From Chloroflexota bacterium (lineage in GTDB: Bacteria > Chloroflexota > Limnocylindria > Limnocylindrales > CSP1-4): 13,487 bases of DNA. The notes beneath the pieces are model-generated. The model was not told the origin of the DNA. It saw only the letters and a program-made list of their open reading frames with translations, and ran no database searches. Shown here in pieces: positions 1 to 6,913 of the stretch (positions are counted from its first letter, which is position 1; each line of letters starts with the position of its first letter). Both the position numbers and the translations under genes were made by a program. The stretch spans positions 1-13,487 of the forward strand of contig JAJYMP010000786.1 in NCBI GenBank assembly GCA_021786915.1, read 5' to 3'.

Positions 1-17
1 CCGATCTGGTACACCAT
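1..17 (-). CDS. 5' end of an unidentified gene running off the window
   Basis: An ATG on the minus strand at 17-15 is preceded 8 nt upstream by a perfect AAGGAGG Shine-Dalgarno sequence. The first codons read M-V-Y-Q-I and then leave the window. The reading frame is closed by a TGA some 50 nt upstream, so this is a start and not the continuation of the gene before it. It lies about 80 nt downstream of the truncated MutS-like gene on the same strand and could belong to the same operon. Five residues do not allow a function to be named. The call rests on the ribosome-binding site and spacing only. Confidence 0.4.
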
Positions 18-25
18 GTCCTGGG

Positions 26-32
26 CCTCCTT
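26..32 (-). promoter_or_regulatory. Shine-Dalgarno site of the gene starting at 17
   Basis: Minus strand reads AAGGAGG, 8 nt before the ATG at 17. This is the strongest ribosome-binding site in the left part of the window. It is the main evidence that a new gene starts here. Confidence 0.5.
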
Positions 33-97
33 CTGATCGCTTGCCTCCGACGGACCGAAAGGTCACGTCCTAAGCATCGGATCGGAGGCCCGCTCCT

Positions 98-1381
98 TCA
101 TGGCATCACCTGGCGCCCGATCTCGGAGCCCTCGCGCTCGTTGGTGGAGGCGAACGACTCGTTCATCAGGACGAGGCTGTCCGATGTCAGCCCGTCCACG
201 ATCGCGCTCATCCGCCGCAGCTCCTCGTCGAGCTTGCCGCTCTCGAGGCTCGTGTCCTCCTCGCGTCGGAAATGGGTGAACACGCCGGGCCGGACGTCGG
301 CCCGGAACGCCTCGGCCGAGACGAACATGCCGCTCTGCATCATCAGGTGGGCGAGCCCGAGGCTGCGCAGGAACGTGGACTTGCCACCCCGGTTCGCCCC
401 CGTGACGACGATGAGGGCCTTCCCTTCCCCGTCGATGTCGTTGCCGACGACCCGTCCGGGCACGCTCAGGCTCATGCTGACGTCATACAGCCCCCGAGTG
501 AGGAGTGCTGGAGTTCCGCGTGGCAGCGCCTCGGGTCTACAGATCGGCTCCCCCTTGCGGGTGAGCGCCTCGGCCAGGTTGAGGCAGCCGACGTAGAAGG
601 CGGTCTCCGTCCGCAACTGCACGAAGTAACTCAGGATGTGATCGGTCGACCGGGCGAGGGCGTTTGCGGCGAGAGCGACGCCGCGCCCCCGAAGCTCACC
701 CAAGGTCCGCGCGCCCGCCTCGTCTCGGGGCGCGAGCTGGTAGACGTAGGTGTCGGGCTCGGGGAGTCCGAGCCGCTCGCGCCAGCCCCGCTTGCGCACC
801 CGCCGGCGGAGCACGTAGTCCGTGCTCCGGTTGCCCTCGCCGAGCGACGCGCTGACCAAGATGCCGGTGCCGGCCTGCAGCCGTCGGATGTGCCCATCCA
901 CCTCGCCAAGGAACGTGTCGTCCAGCTCCGCTGCGATCTCGGCGAACAGGCGCCGGAAGCCCTCAGATTCCACGTCGGCGGCGCGGGCGTCCGCCATGGC
1001 CCGAAGCTTGCGGATGGAGCCCACCACCGCCTGGAGGACGTCCACCGAGCGGCGGAGCGAGGACTCGGGCTGCCGCGAGCTGTACCCCCAGACGTGTCGC
1101 TCGCTCTCGAGCGCCCCCTGGGCAAGCGCGTGGAGCTCGCGCACCAGGGCGGGCTGGCGCAGGACGTCGGCCAGGATGTCCTGGCGGTAGCGGATCTCGT
1201 CGGGGTCGCCGAGCCCGGCGAGGATCGCGGCGCGCGAGACCCCCCAGACGAGGCGGTCCTTGCCCGCCATGGCACCGACCAGGATGTCCAGGCCCAGGTC
1301 CGCCGTGAGCGTCCCCGCGGAGACGGGCGGCGCGGCGGCAGGATCGAAATCGCGATCTCGGTACATGAGCCAAACTCTCAC
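98..1381 (-). CDS. MutS-domain-V-like ATPase, C-terminally truncated
   Basis: 427-residue relative of the MutS ATPase/core region, without the mismatch-binding N-terminal domains of true MutS. Visible: a helical core segment with an IRYRQDIL motif near residues 63-70, shared with the upstream neighbour; Walker A GANRGGKST at 338-346; an FTHF motif near 368-371 with ESGKLDEELRRM after it (sensor/N-2-like region); and a Walker B-like LVLMNESF at 403-410, with Asn-Glu where MutS has Asp-Glu. The protein ends 18 residues after NES, whereas its neighbour continues about 93 residues. The H-loop and C-terminal helices are therefore missing, and all three frames close within about 45 nt. It starts at a GTG overlapping the upstream stop (GTGA), with GAGG 8 nt upstream; an in-frame ATG at 1366 is an alternative start. 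Known family members are thought to act as dimers with composite ATP sites. Whether this copy still works is unclear, and it may be a decaying gene. Confidence 0.8.
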   Translation of the reverse strand: MRVWLMYRDRDFDPAAAPPVSAGTLTADLGLDILVGAMAGKDRLVWGVSRAAILAGLGDPDEIRYRQDILADVLRQPALVRELHALAQGALESERHVWGYSSRQPESSLRRSVDVLQAVVGSIRKLRAMADARAADVESEGFRRLFAEIAAELDDTFLGEVDGHIRRLQAGTGILVSASLGEGNRSTDYVLRRRVRKRGWRERLGLPEPDTYVYQLAPRDEAGARTLGELRGRGVALAANALARSTDHILSYFVQLRTETAFYVGCLNLAEALTRKGEPICRPEALPRGTPALLTRGLYDVSMSLSVPGRVVGNDIDGEGKALIVVTGANRGGKSTFLRSLGLAHLMMQSGMFVSAEAFRADVRPGVFTHFRREEDTSLESGKLDEELRRMSAIVDGLTSDSLVLMNESFASTNEREGSEIGRQVMP

Positions 1382-3021
1382 GGCCGGAGCCTCGTGCGCA
1401 TCCGCTTGTATGTCAGCCCGTGCTTCTCGGCGAGGGCCATGGAATAGGCCAGCCCGTCCGCCGCCCGACGGACGACCCGGAAGGTCCGACGGGCCGGCTC
1501 ATCGGGGTCGACCGTGCTGACCATGCTCACGATCGACGGGTCGAGCGTCGAGAGCTCGTGGAGGAAGGTCACCGCGATGGCCAGGCAGCCCCGCTCGAGG
1601 ATCGCGCGGACCACTTCGGTGTTGATGAGCAGCTGGTCGTGGAGGGTGGTGGAGCTGAAGCTCTCGTTCATCACGAGGAGGCTGCGGGCCGTCGCCGCCT
1701 CGAGGATGTCGCGGATCCGGCAGAGGTCGTTCTCGAGCTTGCCGCTCAGGTCCTCGACCCGCTCCTGCCGCTCGAAGTGCGTGAAGATGCCGTCCACGAG
1801 GGGGAGCCGCGCCTCCGTGCCGGGGACGGGAACGCCGAGGGCCGCCAGGTGATGGAGTTGCCCGAACATCCGGGCGTACGTCGTCTTGCCGCCCTGGTTT
1901 GGCCCCGAGACCACCAGCATGCGCTCGGTGTCGTCGAGCCCGACGTCGTTGACGACGATCTTCTGGTCACTCGACGCCACCTTCGTGGCGAGGGCGAGGT
2001 CGAAGGCGTCGCGTGCCTCGACGGCCCCGCGATCGGCCGTGACCGTCGGGTAGGCGAAGCGCAGCCCGCGCCGCGACACGCGGTCCATGAGCTCCACGTA
2101 CGCGACGTAGAACTGGACCTCGCGGTCGAAGCGACGGAGCACCGGATCGAGGAACTCGCGATGCCGGCCGGCGACGTCGTCGAGCGCCCCGAACACGCCC
2201 GGGAACAGCAAGGCGACGCGATCGAGCACAGCCGCCTCGACATGGTCCATCTGGGGCCAGGTGGAGTGATCGAACTCGTGGGCCTTCGCGTTCCCCTGCC
2301 GGAACTTCTCGAACGCGGCGAGGATCTCGGCGCCGTAGTCGGGCTCCGACTCGAACCGACTGACGGCCACCCGGTCCTCGACGAACCGGAGCCGGTAGCG
2401 GACGCCGCCGAGATCTGCCAGGAGTCGCTTGGTGTCCGAGGCAAGCTCGACGAACGCCGCCGAGCCCACATACCCGTCGAGGTAGCCGCGGAGCCCGCGG
2501 AGGCCACTGGAGCGCGGGGCAGTCGTCGTAAGTGCACCCCGCAGACTGGTCGCTGCTTCGCAGTACGCGTTTGCCGCGTCGAGGATCCACCGCTCCTGCT
2601 CGTAGCGGTACCGCGCCTTGTCCGCCCGGGCCAGACGCTCCCGGACCCCCTGCATCCCCTCGGCGAAGGCGTGGATGACGCGCAGGATCGCGGGGTCCTC
2701 CAAGTCACGGAAGACCTCGTGTCGATACTGGATCGTCGCCAGATCATCCACCCGCGCCCGGAAGAACGGATCGAGATCGTACTGGGCACGCCCGCCCACG
2801 AGCGCCGCGACGATGTCGTCGAGGTGGAGGTCGATAGAAGTTTCCGGAGAATCGTGGGAGGCGACGGGTTCGGCGGGCCCTCCGCCGCGCCACAGGATGC
2901 TCCTGAACGGCACGTCCTCGGCGCTGGTGCCGGCGGGACGCCCAGCCTGCACGGATGGCCCACTCTGGGGGCGTGACCCGTCAGGTCGGCGAGTGCTCCG
3001 CTGCTCGGTTGGGACGACCAT
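1378..3021 (-). CDS. MutS-domain-V-like ATPase (MutS-related protein)
   Basis: About 547 residues from ATG 3021. Numbering here follows that start. An FRSILW motif near 40 is followed by a MutS core-like helical region with IQYRHEVFRDLEDP near 97-110, Walker A GPNQGGKTT at 373-381, an FTHFERQE segment near 413-420 with SGKLENDL, Walker B-like LLVMNESFSSTT near 448-459, and a TFLHEL segment near 485-490 that probably supplies the H-loop. It lacks MutS domain I, so it is not the canonical mismatch-recognition MutS; its real role (DNA repair or recombination-linked ATPase) is inference. The ATG has GGAGG 11 nt and GAGG 2 nt upstream. A GTG at 3039 would add six residues and cannot be excluded. 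It overlaps the next MutS-like gene by GTGA, suggesting coupled translation of two subunits. About 155-170 nt separate it from the upstream operon, so it may have its own promoter, but no convincing one was seen. Confidence 0.87.
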   Translation of the reverse strand: MVVPTEQRSTRRPDGSRPQSGPSVQAGRPAGTSAEDVPFRSILWRGGGPAEPVASHDSPETSIDLHLDDIVAALVGGRAQYDLDPFFRARVDDLATIQYRHEVFRDLEDPAILRVIHAFAEGMQGVRERLARADKARYRYEQERWILDAANAYCEAATSLRGALTTTAPRSSGLRGLRGYLDGYVGSAAFVELASDTKRLLADLGGVRYRLRFVEDRVAVSRFESEPDYGAEILAAFEKFRQGNAKAHEFDHSTWPQMDHVEAAVLDRVALLFPGVFGALDDVAGRHREFLDPVLRRFDREVQFYVAYVELMDRVSRRGLRFAYPTVTADRGAVEARDAFDLALATKVASSDQKIVVNDVGLDDTERMLVVSGPNQGGKTTYARMFGQLHHLAALGVPVPGTEARLPLVDGIFTHFERQERVEDLSGKLENDLCRIRDILEAATARSLLVMNESFSSTTLHDQLLINTEVVRAILERGCLAIAVTFLHELSTLDPSIVSMVSTVDPDEPARRTFRVVRRAADGLAYSMALAEKHGLTYKRMRTRLRP

Positions 3022-3194
3022 GACCTCGACGACCTCCACGTGTGCCTTGACACGTAGAGACCATTAGCGGCTGGATGCCGCGGTCCATCGGGCGGATCGT
3101 CCGATCGGCGAGCCTCATCGCCACCGACATCCTAGCTGATCCGCTGCCGAGCGTCGTCGAACGGGCCGGCCCCGCACGAACGACCCTCCGAGGA

Positions 3195-4523
3195 TCAGGA
3201 GGCGGCGTTCGCCATCACGCGGCGCGTCGATCGGACCAGGTCTGCCGCGACGTCCGAGAACGGTGCCGGGAACTTGAGGACGCCGCCGGGCTCGCCGACG
3301 AGCTCGATGCGGCCGGCCAGGGGCGACAGGATCAATCGCAGCGCGTGGGCCGTCGCGAGCGGTTGGCGGACCGTGCGGACGGGATCCACGAAGTGCAGCG
3401 CGTCCGAGGCGAGGGCCCACAACGCCGGCTGCCGCTGGCCCGGGCGTCGCGGACTGAACAGGACGGCAAGCGGCGCCTCCGGACCGCGCGCCAGGAGCGC
3501 ACGCGCCGAGTCGACCTGGGCGAACGCCTCCGGGCGCGACCAGTCCGGGGCCACTGTGTCCACCTCGTATCGGCGGCGGGGCATCATGGTGTCCGAGGTG
3601 GCGACGAATCGCCCGGCGATCGCGGCGGCCAAGCTGACCTCCGTCTCGTACTCCTCGGGCAGTGCGGCGACGGTCGTTCCGCGGGACGTCCGCACATGGA
3701 GCTCGACCACGGGCGACCGGCGCCGGACTTCCAGGCCCGCCAGCGACTCGACCGGCACGACCTCGACGTCCACGCCCCAGTCGGAGAGGTAGCGGTCTGG
3801 GTCGGCGTGGTCAACGAGCCAGACGACCTGGCGGTCCGTGATCGCCAGGAGGGCCGCGCGCCGGTCGAACCGCCGTCGCATGCGGTCGAGGGCCCCGGAC
3901 ACCGCAACCGGCTGGCGCTCGATCGCGTAGAGAAGCCGCTCGTCGGGATCGAGCAGCCGCTCGAGGCCGCGGAGGTAGCGCGGCGGGAGGCGCCGGACCG
4001 AGTACTCGGGCAGGGCGTGCGGGCTCGTGAAGCGCGCCTGCTCGAGCGACGCGGCGGGAAGCTCCCAGGCACGGCCGCCCGTCACGCGATCCGCCGCCCG
4101 CCGCGCTCGGTACCGAAGCCGACCCTCCCGCGCGAGGCGGGCGGCTTCGTTCCGGTCGTGCCACGGCGCGTCCGCCAGCCCGCTCACCACCCGAACCACG
4201 GCCGGGATGGGGTCGGCTGATCCGTCGACGCGCCCCACGAGGATCGGCCCCCGCTCGTCGAACACGGCGCCGATCCACTCGACCTCGATCCGACAGCCGG
4301 CGTACGTCGAGACGGGCACGGCGACCAGCGCGCGGATGCCGCGGCCCGTTCCGTCGTCCGAGCCGACCAGAGACGCCCGGTCCAGCCCCAGCCAGGGGCT
4401 GCGATGACGCGCGCGGCGGGCGACGAGGCCGCGCGTCGCCGGGTCAGCGTCGAACTCCAGACCCGGCCCGAGCGCTTCGACCACCTCGACCAGGCCACGA
4501 CCGGGATCGAGCGGTGCGCTCAT
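3195..4523 (-). CDS. hypothetical protein with bacterial PH-like core
   Basis: 442 residues, no signal peptide and no clear membrane segment, so probably cytoplasmic. Residues 1-120 look like an alpha/beta module of unknown type. The centre (about 190-300) resembles a bacterial PH-like fold: a DPDERLLYAIE segment, the strand pair ALLAITDRQVVWLVD typical of such domains ('LLAITDRRV...'), then VPVESLAGLEV and VELHVRTSRGTTV. The C-terminal part (about 335-435) has a similar strand-rich pattern and may be a second, diverged copy. I recognise no catalytic motif. Its ATG overlaps the Nudix stop codon (ATGA at 4523-4520), so the two are almost certainly translated together. It is the last gene of the fluoride-riboswitch operon. 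The PH-like call is pattern-based and moderate; the function is unknown. Confidence 0.7.
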   Translation of the reverse strand: MSAPLDPGRGLVEVVEALGPGLEFDADPATRGLVARRARHRSPWLGLDRASLVGSDDGTGRGIRALVAVPVSTYAGCRIEVEWIGAVFDERGPILVGRVDGSADPIPAVVRVVSGLADAPWHDRNEAARLAREGRLRYRARRAADRVTGGRAWELPAASLEQARFTSPHALPEYSVRRLPPRYLRGLERLLDPDERLLYAIERQPVAVSGALDRMRRRFDRRAALLAITDRQVVWLVDHADPDRYLSDWGVDVEVVPVESLAGLEVRRRSPVVELHVRTSRGTTVAALPEEYETEVSLAAAIAGRFVATSDTMMPRRRYEVDTVAPDWSRPEAFAQVDSARALLARGPEAPLAVLFSPRRPGQRQPALWALASDALHFVDPVRTVRQPLATAHALRLILSPLAGRIELVGEPGGVLKFPAPFSDVAADLVRSTRRVMANAAS

Positions 4524-4975
4524 CTCGCCACTGGCGGGAGCATGCCACTCCGCAGTGCCTCGAACGCGCGCGCCGCGGTCTCCCGGTCCTCCGGGTGTGT
4601 CAGCAGCGCGCTCACGCCGGGCTCATCGACGAGCCGCCATTCGCAGAACAGCGGCTCGAGCGCGTCCTCGCCCGCGACGAGCGCGGCGAGGAACCAGTCC
4701 ACGTGCTTGTGGTGCTGTCGCCTCCCGTGCCGGAAGGTGTACTCCGTCCAGCCGAGGGCCCCTGACAGCCGGACGTCGATGCCCGCCTCCTCCCGGACCT
4801 CGCGAATGGCCGCATGTTCGGCCGTTTCGCCGGTCTCGAGGTGGCCCTTGGGGAACACCCACTCCTCACGATCGTTGCGCCGCAGGACGAGCACGCGCCC
4901 GGCCATGAACACGAGCGCCCCGGCAGAATGGTGCTCGACGGCGCGGGCCACCTCAGCCCTCGTCGTCCTCGGCAT
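4520..4975 (-). CDS. Nudix hydrolase
   Basis: 151 residues. A complete Nudix box spans 44-66 and fits G-x5-E-x7-R-E-U-x-E-E-x-G-U: G44, E50, R58, E59, E62, E63, G65, I66. These residues bind Mg2+ and hydrolyse a nucleoside diphosphate linked to another group. The N-terminal strands (SAGALVFMAGRVLVLRR) and the WVFPKGHLE lead-in resemble the diadenosine-polyphosphate/MutT-like branch, but the substrate cannot be read from the sequence. The start at 4975 overlaps the end of the DUF190-CBS gene by 23 nt, no good SD is visible, and translation is probably coupled to the upstream gene. Its stop overlaps the next start (ATGA). The pairing with a nucleotide-sensing CBS protein in a fluoride operon hints at nucleotide clean-up, since fluoride inhibits many phosphoryl-transfer enzymes. 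That link is inference. Confidence 0.9.
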   Translation of the reverse strand: MPRTTRAEVARAVEHHSAGALVFMAGRVLVLRRNDREEWVFPKGHLETGETAEHAAIREVREEAGIDVRLSGALGWTEYTFRHGRRQHHKHVDWFLAALVAGEDALEPLFCEWRLVDEPGVSALLTHPEDRETAARAFEALRSGMLPPVAR

Positions 4976-6239
4976 CGAGGCGCGCGATGTCGGTGAGCGC
5001 CCCCGACGCCGCGTGGAGCAGGTCCGCCCGGTCGATCACCCCGAGGAGTCGGCCGGCCTCGTCCACCACGGGCAGGATCTTGCGGCGGTGGGCGACCATC
5101 AACTGCGCCGTCTCGGCGAGGGACGCCGAGTCGGGGACGACGGGGGCGTCGGCGTGCATGAGGTCGGCCGCGCGCGCCTTGCCGCCCGGGGCTCCGCCGA
5201 CACGCATGAGGGCGCCCACGACCCCGGGCCGAGCCGATGCCTCGACCGAGGCGAGGACGTCCGCGTCGCTGATCACGCCGAGGACCCTGTCGTGCTCGTC
5301 GACCACGACCGCGCGGTTGAGGCGCGTGGAGGCGACGACGTCCACCACGTCCCGGAGCGGGGAGTCGGCCCTGACCACCGGGACATCGGTGCGCATCAGG
5401 TCGCCCGCAGTCCTCGCGCCCGGATGACTGGCGCCCTCCGCCGCGCCGCGCGGGAACGACTCGGCGACGGCTCGCAGCACGTCGGCCCGAGAGATGATCC
5501 CGGCGAGCCGGCCATCGGGGTCGACCACCGGCAGGCGCTTGAGCCGGGAGTCGCTCATCCGGCGAGTGGCGGTGCTCACCGTGTCGTCCAGCCGCAGGGT
5601 CACCGGCTCGCCGTGCATGACATCGCGGACCTGACGCTCGGGAAGGCCGTCGAGGACGGCGGCACGTGCCGGCTCCGGCATCGCGCTGAGCAGCTCCAGC
5701 CTGGCCGGGAGGCCGCCGCGCTCGATCAGGTCGGTGTTCGCGACGATGCCCCTCAGCGTCCCGGCCGAATCGACGACCGGCAGGGACCGGAACTCCTGGC
5801 CGACCAGCGCCTCGACCGCCGCCCGGACGGGCGCGTCCTCGCGGATGCTCACGACGTCGGCGCGCATCACGTCGCGCACCTGGAGGTCGAACCGGAGCTG
5901 CTCCAGGCGCCGCCCGCCATAGCCCGCGATCTCCACCTCCTCCACCGTGATGATCCCCGAGCCGCTGCGCGACCGGAGACCGGGCAGCAGCCGTTCCACG
6001 CGCTCGGGGGCGTCGATCCAGGTGAGGACCACCGGGAGGTCCACCGACAGGCGCAGGATCGTGGACGTCTTGATCCGGCTATTCGCCCCGAACCCGGCAA
6101 TGCCCCGCGTTACCGTGGCGCCGGCCGCCCCCTCGCGCCGCAGGTACTCGAGCAGCGCGAGGTATCTCGGTGTGTGGCCCTCCTGCTCCGCCTCGCCGAT
6201 GAAGACCTGGACGCGCGTTCCGCGTGCGGACCCCTGCAT
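4953..6239 (-). CDS. DUF190 domain fused to four CBS domains
   Basis: 428 residues. Residues 1-105 match the DUF190 family (RVQVFIGEAEQ, YLALLEYLRREGAAGATVTRGIAGFG, LPVVLTWIDAPERVERLLP), a small alpha/beta PII-like domain often encoded beside crcB. Four CBS domains follow at about 122-172, 205-255, 278-330 and 357-408. Each has the V-x-D-V-M/DLM entry and an LPVVD- or VVVDE-x-G/D-x-L-x-G-V/I-I/V core, followed by a D-L/V motif. Together they make two Bateman modules, which in other proteins bind adenine nucleotides. There is no membrane segment, so a soluble regulator or sensor is likely. The start has AGGAGG 7 nt upstream (minus strand at 6252-6247), inside the 14-nt gap after crcB. The position just behind the fluoride channel gene suggests it modulates or senses fluoride stress or energy charge; that role is inference. 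Confidence 0.92.
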   Translation of the reverse strand: MQGSARGTRVQVFIGEAEQEGHTPRYLALLEYLRREGAAGATVTRGIAGFGANSRIKTSTILRLSVDLPVVLTWIDAPERVERLLPGLRSRSGSGIITVEEVEIAGYGGRRLEQLRFDLQVRDVMRADVVSIREDAPVRAAVEALVGQEFRSLPVVDSAGTLRGIVANTDLIERGGLPARLELLSAMPEPARAAVLDGLPERQVRDVMHGEPVTLRLDDTVSTATRRMSDSRLKRLPVVDPDGRLAGIISRADVLRAVAESFPRGAAEGASHPGARTAGDLMRTDVPVVRADSPLRDVVDVVASTRLNRAVVVDEHDRVLGVISDADVLASVEASARPGVVGALMRVGGAPGGKARAADLMHADAPVVPDSASLAETAQLMVAHRRKILPVVDEAGRLLGVIDRADLLHAASGALTDIARLDAEDDEG

Positions 6240-6253
6240 GGCCTGTCCTCCTG

Positions 6254-6625
6254 TCAGATGGCCCGCGCCAACGAGGTGCCGAGGTAGACGCCGACGAGGG
6301 ACGCTGCGACGCTCAGGAGGACGTTGAGGCCCGCCATCAGCCAGGCGCCATCCCGGGCGAGCGCGAGGGTCTCATAGCTGAACGTCGAGAACGTGGTGTA
6401 GGACCCGAGGAACCCGATCGCGATCATCGGCCGAACCCACGCCGGCGCTGCCACCCGCTCGGTGACGAGCGTTAGCACGATCCCGATCACGAACGAGCCG
6501 GTGACGTTGATGACGAAGGTGCCCAGCGGGAACGAGGTGCCCCAGCGGTCGGAGATCCAGCCGCCGAGGAGGTAGCGGAAGTTGGCGCCCAGGACCGCCC
6601 CGATGGAGATCGCGAGGTACGTCAT
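6254..6625 (-). CDS. crcB: fluoride channel CrcB/FluC
   Basis: 123 residues with four hydrophobic segments (about 3-21, 33-55, 65-84, 95-118), the normal size of a FluC subunit. These assemble as antiparallel dual-topology dimers in the inner membrane and export fluoride passively. Signatures present: GAVLGANFRYLLGG at the N-terminus, GTFVINVTGSFVIG with pore Asn40, and GFLGSYTTFSTFSYE at 71-85 containing the phenylalanine-box residues Phe79 and Phe82 and the region that binds the central Na+. The ATG has GGAG 5 nt upstream. It is the first recognised gene after the fluoride riboswitch and sits 14 nt before the DUF190-CBS gene. Only one subunit gene is present, so a homodimer is expected. Confidence 0.96.
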   Translation of the reverse strand: MTYLAISIGAVLGANFRYLLGGWISDRWGTSFPLGTFVINVTGSFVIGIVLTLVTERVAAPAWVRPMIAIGFLGSYTTFSTFSYETLALARDGAWLMAGLNVLLSVAASLVGVYLGTSLARAI

Positions 6626-6717
6626 GCGGTCTCCGCGCGCCGTGGCCGCGGGATCGGCCCACGGTCGACCCCAGGGCGGTCCCCCGCCGCCCGTGCCCCA
6701 GCGGACCTGATGGTCAT
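6622..6717 (-). CDS. candidate 31-codon leader ORF upstream of crcB
   Basis: A short ORF from ATG 6717 to a TGA at 6624-6622. The stop overlaps the crcB start (ATGA), and the start overlaps the stop of an even smaller ORF (also ATGA). The peptide is rich in Arg, Pro, Gly and Ala with no recognisable motif, as expected of random GC-rich sequence. The only support is the stop-start chain. It could be a translated coupling peptide or nothing. Confidence 0.15.
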   Translation of the reverse strand: MTIRSAGARAAGDRPGVDRGPIPRPRRAETA

Positions 6718-6788
6718 CGGAGCGACACGAGGGGCGCGCCGGGCACCACGTCCGCCCACGCCCGAGCGATCAGGTCGATGTCGTCCAC
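6714..6788 (-). CDS. candidate 24-codon small ORF downstream of the fluoride riboswitch
   Basis: GTG start at 6788 with GGAG 7 nt upstream, and stop at 6716-6714. Nearly every codon ends in G or C (about 21 of 23), as in real genes here. The peptide (begins VDDIDLIARAWADVV) could form an amphipathic helix. It lies about 30 nt after the riboswitch terminator-like hairpin, and its stop overlaps the next tiny ORF (ATGA). It could be a leader peptide, a gene remnant or chance. The function is not known. Confidence 0.25.
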   Translation of the reverse strand: MDDIDLIARAWADVVPGAPLVSLR

Positions 6789-6817
6789 GGTCGTTCTCCG
6801 CTTCGGGGCCGCGCGAA

Positions 6818-6847
6818 GGCCCGGCCTGCCTTGGCAGTCCAGGGGCC
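6818..6847 (-). terminator. terminator-like expression platform of the fluoride riboswitch
   Basis: On the minus strand a long GC-rich hairpin can form: outer arms GGCCC (6847-6843) and GGGCC (6822-6818), then GG/CC and CTGCC-AA-GGCAG inside, with one A-G mismatch. Its left arm is the same GGCCC used as the 3' half of the aptamer pseudoknot, so the two folds exclude each other. With fluoride bound, the pseudoknot would block the hairpin and let crcB be transcribed. Only two T residues follow, so termination may be imperfect or rely on the strong stem. Confidence 0.6.
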
Positions 6848-6905
6848 ATCATCCCGAGCCGGGCGGTTCAGACGCTGGTCGCGTCTCGGCGGACACCATC
6901 GCCGA
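6838..6905 (-). promoter_or_regulatory. fluoride riboswitch (crcB motif) aptamer
   Basis: Minus-strand RNA. First stem CGGCG/CGCCG (6904-6900 with 6891-6887) carries the loop AUGGUGUC. An extra hairpin AGACGC-GACCA-GCGUCU (6886-6870) comes next. Then GAAC leads into the short stem CCCG-GCU-CGGG (6863-6853), followed by AUGAUGGCCCCUGG. This matches the known layout of GGCGAUGG-N-GUUC-GCC, AAC, short stem and UGAUGGCNCCU. The loop GGUGUC (6897-6892) pairs with GGCCCC (6847-6842) as the pseudoknot: four Watson-Crick pairs, one G-U and one U-C mismatch. The position between a good promoter and the crcB operon on the same strand strongly supports the call. Fluoride binding would switch the operon on. 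Confidence 0.88.
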
Positions 6906-6913
6906 TCGCCGTG

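Noticed and set aside
1420..2976. Plus-strand open frame of 518 codons opposite the MutS-like gene
   Set aside because: Composition is that of a shadow frame. The minus strand has Walker motifs and a consistent gene structure.
3046..3051. TTGACA on the plus strand as a promoter -35 box
   Set aside because: No -10-like hexamer lies 16-18 nt downstream, and it would drive transcription against the PH-like gene with no plus-strand gene to serve.
3129..3134. TAGGAT (minus strand) as the -10 box of the MutS-like operon
   Set aside because: The hexamer and its position are plausible, but no acceptable -35 box is found at 16-18 nt, so the promoter is not claimed.
4404..6287. Plus-strand open frame of 627 codons opposite the Nudix and CBS genes
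   Set aside because: The peptide is rich in Arg/Ala/Gly with no motif. The minus strand carries clear Nudix and CBS motifs over the same bases.
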